Positions 1 to 11,813 of a DNA stretch of 64,000 nt are shown here, one piece after another (the first letter of the stretch is position 1; every line of letters begins with the position of its first letter). The DNA lies in the NCBI GenBank assembly GCA_019973155.2, contig BPQB01000021.1, forward strand, positions 248,001 to 312,000, read 5' to 3'. The notes under the pieces were generated by a model. The model worked only from the letters and a program-made list of their open reading frames with translations. It ran no database searches and was not told the DNA's origin. Origin of the DNA: Phanerochaete sordida. Taxonomy: Eukaryota; Basidiomycota; Agaricomycetes; Polyporales; Phanerochaetaceae. The position numbers and the translations under genes were made by a program.

Positions 1-296
1 GATGCGAAGACGGCTTGGCTCACCCATCGGTACTGTTGTAGGTGCTATCGTCTGTAAGATTCTGGGCTATGATGGGCGACATGAGGAGAAATAGAGAAGC
101 GATGGACCATCGTATATTCAGGCCGATGGTCATCGAGCGTGTCGTCGTCGAGCACCCTCAGGACGGTGGTGATGGTCGGGAGCAACTCTCGCCAAAGCGA
201 GTTCCAGGTGGGCGCCTTCACACTTGTCCCCGCACCTCGACCAAATGCACGCCCTGGAATATACCCTCTGCTGAAGTACGCACTCGACCTGGAATC

Positions 297-3200
297 ATGA
301 ACTCATATCCGCCAGAGCTTCTGGCGCAGCTTGCGCCGGTGATGTTTGTTGCTGGCTTGGGCGCGCCACAACCACCAACGAGCCCACAATCTCCAGCGCC
401 GAAGCCGCAAGACCCATTCTCGGTGCTCGCATTGCGGCTCAAGGACGTGTTGCAGGCACAGCGAAGGCCCGCAGTGTGGCAACCAGATAAATCCAAGACT
501 TTCCAGGTCGTGTTCATAGAGCCGGTGCGTGCACAGTCTCACGCGATGCCTGAATGCCCAAAGTCACCGTGAACACCGTCCTACCACCCGCTACTTGCTT
601 AGCCCTCGCGTCGTTGTAATCATATTGACGGCCTTGCGTTGCTATACAGGATGTGCGCTTTCCCCCGCGTAAGATGCCCCCAGCTGAGGATCAGCAGTTC
701 CTACCGACGCACTCGCCTCTATCTCCGCTGACTCCGTCGTCACCGCTCTACCCTGACGGCCTCATCGCACCCATCTGGATCCGCAAGCACACAACCTTGG
801 TCCCGTCAGTTTTTGTCCTGTTCAAGCGGATTTATGAATACCAGCGTCCCTCCGGCGGTACACCTCTTGACGTGCCCGACCCAGACCATGAACGCGAACG
901 CGAGGCCGAGGAACGCAGGAGAGACACCGAGCTCGCGCAAGAGATTGCTCAACGGAAGAAGTCCACGAACGAGAGGTCCATCAAGTTAACTGTCGTGCTA
1001 ATGGCAAGCAGACGCATGTTGGGTACATATCCATGTTTATGTCGCCTAGAGAAATATAACGAGGCGTTGCAGATGATCCTGCGCTTGACACGCGACTTAC
1101 CTACATCCGAAGGCAAAGTGGGCTTGATCCACGGGCCGCTCTGTTTGTGCTGAGTCCTGTCGCACCTTCAGAAATAGGCGACTTTGTGCGAAGGTATGAG
1201 ATATTCTCGTTTCACGCAGCTCAAAGCTTATTCTCAACTAGTTTGCAGGAGGCGTTGTGGGAATCAGCACTAGAGTACTACACCAACCACTCCAAGCGAG
1301 TGCGCCGGAAGCGGAACAGGCACACACAAGCGACCTCAGCCTATGCCTCCTCTATCTCACCATCGGGTACCGTCGCTGCTCGGCCCCTGCGACCCGAGGG
1401 CTGGACTGTGAGATATGAGTATAAGATGGCTTGCTTCGCAGAGTTCCGTGGAGAAGACGAAGTTGCGCTCAAGTACGTCCTGAAGGGCACCACCAGGGCC
1501 GGTTGTTAATTTGAAACCCTAGACATTATCAAGACGCATACACCGCATTACAGGTTATGTTTGGCTCGACTGCGATACTACCGCCACGTACAAAGCGATG
1601 GGCAGAGGCTCGAGTGTTGGCGGATAGCATCAGCTTCAAGGTGAGTCGCTTACCTCTGAGGTGCTGGAAGTGCATACAAACAGTGTCTACAGATTTGCAA
1701 GCTATACCTCTACAACAACGAACATTCATTAGCGTTAGCGAATCATTCGATGCACATGCGCAAGTTCGGAGATTTGTGTCGGGGATGGGGAATCGGCGAG
1801 GAGACATTTGAATTTTGGGGCTGGGTAGCAAGACAGTGAGTGGATTGCTGTGAGCGGCAGCAGATCAATCTGACACATACAGGCACCGTGCTTTTGCGGA
1901 GCTCCTGGAGCAGGGCACGCGTACTACGCTCAAGATCCCGACCTATCTTCCCTCATCGTCTTCTGCAGCATCTACGATAGTCTCGCAACCAGCAGACTCG
2001 CAGCGCAGCGCAGTCGAGATGGAATCTATACGCTCTCTGGGACTCAATCCCACGCAGGCACTGCAGCATCCTGGTTTCTACTATTATATGGCCGCGCGCT
2101 GTACTGAGAGCCGTCGTTCACGCTTCCTCAGATTCTTGGACGATTATGTGAGTGTAGCTATTCGTCGCCAGCATCTGTGACTGACTCGGTAGATAGTCGC
2201 CCGAAAACGCTGCATCCACCCCTCCGAGCTTCGAGAATGAACGCAAGGTCGATCATTTGGCTATCGTTCTAGAGCTCTACACCAGAGCCTACGAGCTCTT
2301 CAAGAAGTACAGCCCTACAAATACACAAAATCTAGGGAGACAGACGCTTTGGATAGCTTACAGGATAGCGCAGACTTATTACGAGTCTGGCAAGTTCGAT
2401 ATGGCAGCAAGGTAAGCGGACTCTTGCCGTAATATGACCAAAATAACGTTTCGCACAAGGTTCTTCGAACGGATCGCGAAGACATATCGACGTGAGAAAT
2501 GGGATGCTATGCTCGTACCGCTGCTCTCGACATGGTACAAGTGCGCCCAGCAGCTCGGTGACATGGAGCTCGGCGTCCAGCTCCTGTTCGAATTGCTAGC
2601 ACACGGTAAGGCAGATGGTGTAATCTTCGGTCCTTCGCTCATGTATGTTACAGGTGCACACTCAGCCGACGATGAGCCTGATGGTATTCAAGAAGACCTA
2701 TTGGCAGTCCTGCAGGTATGTGTGATGTTTCGTCGTTCCTACTCTTCTGTTGAACCTATAGCAGAGTACTGTCCCAACGGAACTGGAACGTCCTCTGGTG
2801 GTTGACTTGGTGGACGCTGAGCCTTTGTGTACGTGCGCCAAGTGCTGTCGTGCATCGCGTTACTCACTTCCACGGAATACAGTGGACTCTTCGCTCGTCT
2901 TTTGGTCTCCAGAGGTCAAGGTCGACGAGCACGCCGTCTTCCAACTCTCGCTCTCGGCCTCTTCTCAGACGATAATCTCATCGCTTCCGTTTTCTTCATT
3001 GACCATCCACTTCGACGGACCGGCTGCTTCAATAACTGTTGTCCACAAGTCATCAGACGATGGAACAGACTCGCTAGTTCAGCGCGTTGATTTGGGCCAG
3101 AGTCGCGTAGGCAGCGAAGACGGAGACGAAGAGCCTCGGACAATCGAGGCGGATCTCCGTTGGCGGCCCCATAGCACGCTGATTTTGACTGGTGCGCTGA

Positions 3201-5023
3201 TCTCTGCTGTGCCAGCAACGTTGACGGTGCGTCGATACGTGTTGCTCACAGCGAATTGGATATTTAGTTGCTGAATTTAGGTCTCGAAATTGGTTCTGAC
3301 GCTAAAGCAAAATAGCTGGTGGATTGAACTGCCAATGCAGTCAACCAGCACTCGGAACGGGACAGAACCAACACCCCAGTGGCTGATCTCGCTTGAACCG
3401 CCCAAATTCTTGCCAATACGCAGAGATCCCGCGCAGCCAGTCTCGCACGTCACGTAAGTTCTCCATGCGACATTGATACGCGACTGTTGGCCAATTTCTC
3501 TCAGTGTACGATCGCGTCCGCACTCCGTGCAGGTCAAGTTGACCCACCACTCTCCCCCGTACTTGGGCGAAGAGTACCCGATCACGGTTGAGGTCACAAA
3601 TACGGACGACAGAGAACTCGACATTGCTGCAGACGCTATGCTGCACCCTTCCGAGGTTGAGTTTGCAGGTGAGTGAGCCTGTAAATGGTTTGGCAGCAGC
3701 AAACCAATGAGCCGTCTTCAGTCAACAGCATCAGTGCCGACAAGGACAGTTGGACGAACCTGATCAAAGATATTCCCTTCGGCACGCTCACTCCAGGGGT
3801 CAGTGCTGTAAGGACCCTCTATCTGCAGAGCGCAGGCGCAGCCGCGGACATCGTCATCGACGTCTCCATTCGTTCGCGCGTGCCCAAGAGCGATGCCGTT
3901 ACGCAGATCAGCCCAATCGCGCCGAAGAGCCCTTCATTGACCGCAGACGACACCACCGAGACCTTACGCACCCTCGTCGTGCAGACAATCGATCCTATCG
4001 CGGTAAAGCACGACGTCATTTACCGCCGGTCGATGGCCCCGCGTCCTGGTCTTGCGGATCTTGCGACTTACGAGGCGGAGTTTGGTGCGGACGGTGTCAG
4101 GGCGGAGGCCACCGTCTCTACGACGTGGACCTGTGTTGGTCCCCACGGGATTAAGGTGGAAACAGTCAAGTTAATCAGAGAGGTAACGTCTATATACACA
4201 CCCGTTTCCTGGTTTCTCATGAGTACTGTCCTATAGGACGGTTCGGATGCCAAAGTGATCAACTGCACAATAGACGAGGATGCGGAGGATCTGGTCTCGG
4301 GTGAGCCCTCGGATAGTTCGCACATGTATTCTCGCTGACGGTTAGTAGATTGGTTGCCTGGCGACGAGTTCGGTGATCGCTGCCGCATAGTCATCGGCGC
4401 TCTCGCAGAAACTGCTGAAAATGCGATACCTGGCCCAGGCATGTACGAGATAACTTGGAGGAAGTGAGTACCTGCCGCCGCCTAGCAGTAACCTCGCTGA
4501 GTTCTTTGCCAGGCTCCTGCCAGATAGCGGCCAAGGCTCGCTCGCAACCAGCCGCTTCGCGCTTCCGCCACTCAAGCCGCCGGTGGACGAGCTCATCGCG
4601 CTGCTCGACGTACCGACGCAGGTGCAGCTGCACGTGCCGGTGCCGATGCGGCTGACGGTGCGGAACCTGCGGCAGAGCGGCGCGGCGAACGTCGTCGTCC
4701 AGGTCGAGTTCGATCCTGCAGACGGCTTCGTGCTCGCCGGGCTTCGCAGCGGACGCGTTCCGCTGCTGCTGCCTGGCGGCGAGGAGACCCTCGTGTGGAA
4801 CATGATCCCCGTCGAGTGCGGCTATGCGCGCGTGCCCCGCATCAAGGTCACGGACCGCCGTATGCTCGCTGGCGGCGTCGACGCTCAGGACCATGACGGC
4901 GAGGCTGTCAGTGTGGTGGATGTACGCTGGGACGGGAGGTCGGAGGATGGGCAGGAGAGGCTTAGAGATGTGTCAGCTGGTAAAGGCGCTGTGTCAGACG
5001 GCGTTGTGTTAGTTCTTCCATGA
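297..5023 (+). CDS. TRAPP complex subunit 11 (foie gras / gryzun) homologue
   Basis: Probable subunit of the TRAPP tethering complex (TRAPPC11 type), which acts in ER-to-Golgi and Golgi trafficking. The start is the ATG at 297 (MNSYPPELLAQLAPVMFVAG), the usual N-terminus of fungal members. Exons then run through the foie-gras region (LIAPIWIRKHTTLVPSVFVL at about 745-805; later helical TPR-like exons around 2,220-2,600). From about 2,900 the exons are beta-rich, and the C-terminal gryzun-like part (about 4,585-5,020) contains VPVPMRLTVRNLR and ends at a stop at 5,021-5,023. About a dozen short GT-AG introns interrupt it; I did not resolve every junction, so the coordinates are the outer limits. 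It is convergent with the GST gene, whose stop lies only about 115 bases downstream. The family call is by motif resemblance; the exact exon set is uncertain. Confidence 0.85.
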
Positions 5024-5139
5024 TCTGCTTGCGAGATATTCCTCAGACGTAGAACAGGTGTTTTTACATAAGATGATAGTATTACATTGTAGCTGTAGGT
5101 GAGCAGTCCAGTGGTGCCATGGCACGGTATAAGCACGGC

Positions 5140-6073
5140 TCAGATGGCATTGCCCTGACGAGTGGCCTTCGCAATTTGGCTGTCGGCCTCATCGCGGAGG
5201 TACGGGCCGTAGAACTGGATGATATCCTCGATGTTCTGTGGGTCAAGTCAGCTAAATCTTTCAGTAAGGGGCTGCTCGTAGAGAAACGTACGCTCGTGGT
5301 CTTCACGACACTCGGCCTCTTCTCGACTGTCTCTGCGTACGCCTTCCACTTCTCGCCGACCTCCGCGCGTTCATAGCCGCGTTTCACCTTGAGGACAGTG
5401 TCGCGGACGACGAACGGGGCGATCGCGACGTCGACGAAGCTGAACTGCTCGCCGAGGAAGTACGGGCCCTTGACGAGGTCCGCGAACGTGCGCAGGATCT
5501 TGTAGTACTCCTCGCGCGCGGCGGCTTGGCGCTCCTCGCCCTGCGCCTGGATCAGGCGAAAGTACGCGGGCACGATGCTCTTCGCGACGTAGTCGACCCA
5601 GAGCCGCGCGTACGCACGCTCGAACGCGTCTGCAGGCCACAGCGCGGGCTGCGCCTCCGGGTACGCGTCCTCGAGAAACTCAGTCAGGATCAGCGACTCG
5701 CCGAGCGCCTTGCCGTGGTACTCCAGCGCGGGCACGAGGCCCTTTGGGTTGATCTCTGTGCACGGAGCGTGAGAGGCGCAGCGCGCGGACGGGCGTAGAA
5801 CGCGTACCGAGGAAGTGATCGTAGTTCTCGTCGTGCTTGTAGATGTTAATCTCGCGGTACTGGTACGGGATGTTCTTTTCTTCGAGGGTTATCCAGCCTC
5901 GGTGGGTAAAAGGGCAGTACTGGGAATGGGTCCAGTCAGAGTAGGAGATAGAGGGTAAGCATACACACCCATGAAGCGTGGTAGGTTATCTCCTGGGGAT
6001 CCTGGTGCGCTTCAACGGTCTTGATGGCAGCACCCGTAGCGTGCTGCGTGAGAGTTGGGTCGTACATCGGCAT
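5140..6073 (-). CDS. Omega-like glutathione S-transferase
   Basis: Predicted cytosolic GST of 258 residues, conjugating or reducing substrates with glutathione. Four exons join in frame: 5969-6073, 5818-5919 extended at its low end to 5808, 5292-5755 and 5140-5235. The start is MPMYDPTLTQ. The second exon opens with the catalytic YCPFTHRGW, the Cys-Pro-Phe active site of omega-type GSTs, followed by the thioredoxin-like fold (NPKGLVPALEY, then the GESLILTEFLED glutathione site). The C-terminal helical domain contains LWVDYVAKSIVPAYFRL and GPYFLGEQFSFVDVAIAPF. It ends ATRQGNAI. A TATA box lies about 60 bases upstream. Omega-like GSTs are expanded in wood-decay fungi and often act on xenobiotics or wood extractives; that role is inferred here. 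The fold and class are well supported, the substrate is not. Confidence 0.88.
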
Positions 6074-6133
6074 CTTGGCGGAGGAAGAAGTGTGCGTGGG
6101 GCGAGGTCGCTGGGAGACCTAGCGCAGTACCAC

Positions 6134-6142
6134 TTTTATATA
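6134..6142 (-). promoter_or_regulatory. TATA box of the GST gene
   Basis: TATATAAAA reads on the minus strand about 60 bases upstream of the GST start codon, a normal core-promoter spacing for this genome. Confidence 0.5.
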
Positions 6143-7674
6143 CGCGGCGCATACAGAGGGGAGAAACGGAGTAAGCATGCTGGGCACGAGTCACGGGACT
6201 ATGAAGAGGTGATAATTGTTGAGGGCCTCTGCTCTGGCAAGTGCGCAGGGGTGGCATCAGGCGTAATGGGTCCACGGAAGCCCGGTGTGCATCCGGCCGG
6301 CCTTGGAAAGCTGTACGATTAGTAGATGAACTGTATCGGACAAGGCCCATCGGACAATCGATATGTGGACATACCGCGGGTGCGGTAGCCGTCTACATCG
6401 CAGTAGGTCCTGGAATGACTTCCGGGCCCGATAGGTACTGAAACGAGAAACGCTAGAGGGCTCCACATTGCATGTATTGTCCTGAATTCTTGAAAGCACA
6501 ACACCAGAACCATAGATCGCTAGGCCGGCGCAAAGTCACAAGCACCTTGTGCAACGTTCGGCGAAAGAGAGGTGTAGCAGATCGTGCGAGGATTCAGCAC
6601 AGTTCATTTCAGCACAAATGCTGAGTCGCGCTGTGTTCGCATCGCCGGGTCTCAGGATCACCAGCAGGCCTCGTCATAGCGATGGAAGGCTGACGTGCTC
6701 GCTAGGGGGTCGCGATTTGTATGGCTGAGCAAGCCACAGTAGTCATTCGCTGATGAAGGGTTTGGCGGCCTAGCGTCGAGCTCCGCCCGCTGACACGGGG
6801 GACTTGGCCTCCGAGGCATTCAAGCCCTGGCCGAGTGGGAACAGGAGCTTCCTGGACATACAGAGCGGGCAGGTGAAACGGACTGACAGGGTGAGAATTG
6901 TTGTGCACTCACGTCAAGCATTCATTCGTGCGTTCATTTGCCTTCGTTGCACCTTATAAATAGAACCTGGCGCGAGGGCGAAGGGCAGAGACGCAAGTTA
7001 GACTCCTGGCTGTGACGGTAGCAAGTAGCTACAACTTCAAATTTGCCCGCGTACGACGACTCGGAGCCGCGCCCTGAAGCGCTCGGTAGACGCACAGTGA
7101 CTGGCAGGGTTTGAATGCAATTTGAATGCAACGTTTATTGTCCAGGACCCAGGTCGCGACGAACACCACAGCTAATCGCACCAAATACTAATGAGAAGTT
7201 CAGCATTTCAGATACTTGTAGCCAAAAAGACTAGCGGTGTCGCTTTGGCACTGATCATGATACTTTGCTGCCCTTCCAGGCCTCAGCCAGACGCGAAGTC
7301 CCCAGCACGCAGGAGCCCAGCTCTCTAAAAGTGCGGCATTTCCCCTGCTGGTGCTGATCTTCAGACCGACGCGTTCATTCTGCCGCATCACCGCCGGTCG
7401 ACCGCGATACATAAGCAAACGCAAATCACCGCCCGCGTAGCTTGGGCGGCCTCAGCGCATCTACCATAGTGCTCGCACTGTCGCCGCTGAGCTTTCACCC
7501 ACACCGAGGACCGTACGCAGGTCCTCACAGCATTCTGCTTCTGACTACTGATGGGCAGCAAATTACAGGGATTCCGGATGGAGGGGGCATCGAAATAAAG
7601 CGAAGTCAAATACTAACATATAACCAAAAGGCAAAGCACTGCAGCCATGACACAGTCCATGAGATCGCGTGAGA
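6143..7674. other. Intergenic region without a recognisable gene
   Basis: About 1.5 kb between the GST promoter and the 3' end of the MYND-finger gene. Only short open frames with no family resemblance or splice-supported extension are seen. I recognise no tRNA, terminal repeats or tandem repeats. Confidence 0.5.
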
Positions 7675-8601
7675 TCACACCAACGCTTGTGTCAACTCTT
7701 CCCAGCCTTCCCTCTCGCCGTCTCTTGCTTGCTCCGCCCAGTACATCCGCGAGAAGAGTTGGAATGCCTCTCGCGTAAGGTAGCTCCGCAGGCCAGTCCA
7801 GCCGTCGCTCGTCGACAAGCCCGACATGTTCTCGACAATCATCTTTAGGAACGCGACAACCGTCTCGAAGGTCTTTTCGGTGAGCGGATGCTGGTTGTAG
7901 TGGAATGCACAATACTGAACGAGCGTCAGCGAAACCGACTTGCGCCACAGAACCAACATTACATTTATTTCCTTGTGCCTTACGTCCGCCGTCCAGCTGC
8001 GCCATACCTGTGAGCGCCCCTCCCCGCTCAGCACGCCGGGACGCACCTGTCGAGCGCGAACCCCGTGTCGGGATCCATCATAAGGTAGTGGCAGACGCTC
8101 GTGAGCTCCTTCGCAGACGCGTACTCCGCCTCGTCCGCAGGCGCGATGTACACGGGCAGCCCGAGCAGCGCCGTCGCAGGGCAGAGCCAGCCATGCGTAC
8201 GCGGCGTCGACACGCACGGCGTGAGCGCCGCGGCGAGGTCGCGCCCGTGCTCGAACGGCGCGTCGCGGAAGCGCACGCCCCACGCCGCCGCGTATGCGGG
8301 CCCGCGCTGCGGCGCGCACACGCTCGTGTGCAGCGCATGGTGCGCGCGCTGGCAGCGCGGGGACTGGCGGCGCCGTCAGCGCGTGCAGCCGGGGATGGGG
8401 GTGGGATGTGGCGCAACTCACGCAGTAGACGACGAGGCAGCAGGTGGTGCAGCGCTTCATGGCGGCCGCGGGCGCCGCGCGTGCGCACGCGCTGCAGCGC
8501 TGCGAGGGCGCGAGCGAGTGCTCGTCGGAGAGCTCGGCGGTGCTGAGTGTCGGGGACGGTCCAGAGGACATGGACCCGGGGGACAGGATGCCTGTGGACA
8601 T
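7675..8601 (-). CDS. MYND-type zinc finger protein
   Basis: A 272-residue protein in my model: exons 8422-8601, 8047-8363 and 7675-7996, in frame. The start is MSTGILSPGSMSSG. The N-terminal MYND finger spans the first intron: CSACARAAPAAAMKRCTTC, then LVVYC, then SPRCQRAHHALHTSVC. This gives the C-x2-C, C-x2-C, YC-x3-CQ-x3-H-x4-H-x3-C ligand set. MYND fingers bind proline-rich peptides and are common in fungal regulators of unknown target. The rest (GWLCPATALLGLPVYIA, DPDTGFALD, HPLTEKTFETVVAFLKMIV) has no catalytic motif that I recognise; no SET domain is present. A second intron within the last exon is possible (GTAAGG to GCGCAAG, around 7,950), which would shorten the protein. Confidence 0.75.
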   Translation of the reverse strand: MSTGILSPGSMSSGPSPTLSTAELSDEHSLAPSQRCSACARAAPAAAMKRCTTCCLVVYCVSCATSHPHPRLHALTAPPVPALPARAPCAAHERVRAAARARIRGGVGRALPRRAVRARARPRRGAHAVRVDAAYAWLALPCDGAARAARVHRACGRGGVRVCEGAHERLPLPYDGSRHGVRARQVRPGVLSGEGRSQVWRSWTADVRHKEINVMLVLWRKSVSLTLVQYCAFHYNQHPLTEKTFETVVAFLKMIVENMSGLSTSDGWTGLRSYLTREAFQLFSRMYWAEQARDGEREGWEELTQALV

Positions 8602-8647
8602 GGTCGCTTGGACCTGAGGCTCGCCGGCTCCCGTGGCCCGCGTGTGC

Positions 8648-8655
8648 CTATATAC
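8648..8655 (-). promoter_or_regulatory. TATA-like element of the MYND-finger gene
   Basis: GTATATAG on the minus strand, about 50 bases upstream of the MYND-finger start codon. Confidence 0.4.
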
Positions 8656-9665
8656 TGGCGATTATCCATCGATGGGGCGTGCCGACGCACGAAGGGTATT
8701 GGGTGTATTAGGGTTCGGAGGACGCGAGCCTTCGCTGAGAGATAGCCGTTGTCACTGTGCGCATGGTGTACCCACCGCGAGTCAGCGATGTCGAGATTGA
8801 TAAATATGCCTTTCTGTTGATGATTCGTCTCTCTGGGCAGGAGACTGCGACATTACTTACAGCGGGGAGCCTTCGACGCTGCAGCAGAGTATACCGCGCG
8901 TGCCTCATGCCCAACGCGTGGCCAGCAATGCACATTCAGTGGACGAGCTCCGCATCACCCGGCACTGCTGCGGCATACACAGCCCAGGGACTCGTTCTGC
9001 ATCCCACGCGCTCTCCGTTCGAGGCCCGCTTCTTTGGCAGCCATATGATCGCGAAGCCCTGAGCGTCGTTGCGTAAGTTCGGCGTCGGGCTGCATGGGGA
9101 AGACGGCGATGTGATACTGATGACCATTTGCGTACGTCCGCTGCTTCGTCTGAGGCGTGCAAATATAGCAGGTCGTAGCAGGCTTGGCTGTATGAAGGTT
9201 CCTCCCTGAATGCCATTTTTCGTAATGGCCCTCCAGGATTCGGTAATTAGATTCTCTGGATCCGTGGAGAGACTTCTCGTCAGCACAAGAATCCGAGCTT
9301 TGCAGCAGTACGGTACCCTGATTGGATGGTACAATTGAATTTGGGAGCTCTTGTATGTAGCCGAGGGCGAGCTTACCGTCGAAGGTGCCTCGATCGTGTA
9401 CGCTCATATGCTTCGAAATGGCACTCTGGCACATTAACGTGTCTCGAAAGATCGTCTTATGAGCTACGTGCCGCGAGATCTGCAATATGCCGACGATTTG
9501 GAGACGTGAAGACAGCTTCAGGGCTTGTGGATAAATCTGGGTTACATTGCTACACTTCATATTCCTACATGCATTGATTCGTATCGGGAGTAACAGAGCG
9601 CGCTGACTTGTCATCTTGAGTCAAGAACAAAGCCCCATCGGAGACCGTCCGTGTGCCATGGCAGA
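8656..9665. other. Intergenic region; one long unsupported reading frame
   Basis: About 1 kb between the MYND gene and HUB1. It holds a 219-codon minus-strand frame (8,955-9,614, ATG start) that begins about 50 bases past the HUB1 stop. The frame has no domain, repeat or membrane pattern I recognise, so I do not call it a gene. Confidence 0.4.
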
Positions 9666-10126
9666 TTAGTACATCTCGAGACTCATGCCGTCGTGAATCT
9701 CGTAGTCGGCGAGGGTGATGTGGTCCTTGTAGATCGTGTACCTGCACGGGCGTGAGCAGCCGACGCCAGGTATACGGGAGAGGTGGCGAGGCGCACCATT
9801 TCTTGAGCTGGATCTTCGATGGGTCGGTGCCGGTCTGCGCGCCGATGAGCTTCTTCAGGTCGCCGACGGTGTCATCTGGGCTGCACTTGACGCGAACTAC
9901 AAGTCCCGACACTCAGCCACGCTGGTGTTGAAGAGTATGCAGGATAGCGCACCTTTGCGTCCCAGACGGTCGTTCGCAATAACCTGTATCCCGAATGCAA
10001 GAGGTGATGGAGGTGCAGGTGCATACAGCGAGTTGCGGAATGAGGTCACGTATGACATACGAAAGTGGTTCGCTCGTCAGCTCAGGCCAGCAAGAGCATA
10101 TAGCGACGTACCTCAATCAGAGCCAT
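9666..10126 (-). CDS. HUB1: Ubiquitin-like splicing modifier HUB1/UBL5
   Basis: A 73-residue protein, exactly the family length. Four exons join in frame: 10112-10126 (only 15 bases, MALIE), 9953-9983, 9797-9896 and 9666-9741. The spliced protein reads [20 protein letters not shown], then [17 protein letters not shown], then KIQLKKW, then [18 protein letters not shown] and MSLEMY. It therefore ends in the tyrosine motif typical of HUB1 and lacks the GG tail of conjugated ubiquitins. HUB1 binds the spliceosomal protein Snu66 non-covalently and promotes use of weak 5' splice sites. That is known for the family. It is relevant to this window, which holds several non-canonical GC-AG introns. The first intron is about 128 bases, longer than its neighbours. 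Confidence 0.95.
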
Positions 10127-10339
10127 TTGGCAGAATCAGACCAGTCCGAGCGAGATGGAGGAGGAGCAGAGACCAAATCTGCAGGTGCAGTCCTGGAATG
10201 GCTCGCTTACCCTGCTTACGTCATCGCACCAAATACTTTCAAACAGTGCGCGTCGTCGACTCTGAATCTTCGGACTGAGACCGACGATGCCCTCGCATAA
10301 TTTAACCGTCGCCAGCGCACTCCTTTCTCTACACCCACC

Positions 10340-11186
10340 ATGACGAGCTCACTCAAAGTCTCGACGAACGCATACCCCTACGCTGCCGCCGCCGTCGCCT
10401 GCCTTACAGGCAAGGCGACGCTCGAGTTCACGAACGACCGCCACCAGCCATTACTCGAGCAGCCCGACGGGACGAGCCTCACTGGTGAGGTTGACATCAT
10501 ATCCGCGCTGTCGGCTGCGGGGGGCATCGCCGCTGGCAGCACAAAGGTGCGCGACCACGTTCTGCAACTACCCACGGCGCTGACGGCGCCCACCAGAGCC
10601 CGTACTTCATCGGTCTCGCGCAGTCGCTACGCGGCCCGAACTCGTACTCGTCCATCTCGCGCACGTTCGACATCATAGACAACCATCTCGGCTACCGCAC
10701 CTGGCTCGACGGGCACGACATGAGCACCGCCGACTGGGTCCTCTGGGGCTCGCTCAAAGGTGCGTCCCGCCGCTCCGCGCCGATGCCCGCTCATCGCCGT
10801 GTGCAGGTTCGCCCATGTCCGTCGGCCTCCTCAAGCTCGGCCGCCACCGGCACCTCCTCCGCTGGTACACGCACATCGAGAGCCTCGACGCGACGCAGGC
10901 CGCGCTCCGCGCCCTCGCCGACGCGCGCGCGCACGAAGCCGAGCAGCGCAGCCGCACACCCACGCCGTACAGCCCGCTCTCCCCGCTCTCCCCGTTCAGT
11001 CCCGCCGTCGCAGACGCCGACAGGGCCCCCGCCGAGAGGGTCGCGCCGAGCAGCGCCGTGGCCGACAAGGTCGTTGCCGGGCGCGCCGTCGCGGACAGGG
11101 CTCCACCGCGCCCGCCGGTGCAGCCGATGGGCGGAGAGAAGTCTGTCCTTTCAAACCCGTTTTTCGCACCCGGAACCACAGCATGA
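10340..11186 (+). CDS. Orphan GST-like domain resembling the N-terminus of glutamyl-tRNA synthetase
   Basis: A 249-residue protein: exons 10340-10546, 10597-10759 and 10807-11186, in frame, ATG in a good context (caccATGa). The first exon (MTSSLKVSTNAYPYAAAAVA, then GKATLEFTN) and the second (SPYFIGLAQSLRG, ISRTFDIIDNHLGYRTWLDG, STADWVLWGSLKG) form a GST-fold module. The third exon adds HLLRWYTHIESLDATQAAL and then a Ser/Pro/Ala-rich tail ending PFFAPGTTA. This pattern matches the appended N-terminal domain of fungal cytosolic GluRS, which docks partners such as Arc1. The catalytic Rossmann domain (HIGH and KMSKS motifs) is absent; the stop is followed by 600 bases without coding signal. It could be a truncated duplicate or a free-standing scaffold. 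Relationship is moderate confidence, function unknown. Confidence 0.65.
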
Positions 11187-11813
11187 GCGTCGTCTTGCGC
11201 ACGGTGCGCTTAACCGTTAATACCGTCTCCTCATCCGCAACCGCTGGCATATAGTCAGCCAGGAAGATTTACATGGAACAGCTAGATGTTGTAATAGCAG
11301 CGTGTTACACCCTTAGATTTAATCCACGCTAATGTATCATACCTGCATGGATATCGTTTGAAGACGACGAGATAATGCGAAAGCTCGCGTGACGTCACGC
11401 GCCTAATTACCAAACGCGTACCCACCCAGGAGGAGAAGGTCTGGCCACAAGTTGGATTGCAGTCCCATACGCTGTAACTTGTTACCCATTGGCTAACAGT
11501 ACTGAAGCAGGCCTCCATTCAGTGTTTCCGACCCTCTAGTCGAACCAAGCAGTAGGAAGCTGTCCCCTCTAGGTGTCGTATTTTTCTTTCTTTCTCGCGC
11601 TGTTGTTCTTGGACTGAATTTTCCGCGTCAAGAAGCTTAGAAGCGGTTGCAAGATTTCGTGCGGGCTCCCTTGCGGAGGTACATGTTCATGAACTATGTA
11701 GCTTGCCCGACAGGCCCCGTCGCATATACATGTCCACATCTTCTATCTCAAAGCCCCCCTCCAGAGGACTCTTATGGTCCTGACCCAATGAGCCATCGCA
11801 GAGTGCCTCTGGG
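11187..11813. other. Intergenic region
   Basis: The convergent 3' regions of the GluRS-like and SAP genes. I see no coding frame, RNA gene or repeat beyond a short T/C-rich tract near 11,580-11,600. Confidence 0.5.

Noticed and set aside
8955..9614. 219-codon minus-strand frame with ATG just past the HUB1 stop
   Set aside because: No domain, membrane or repeat pattern, no splice-supported extension; composition looks like chance.
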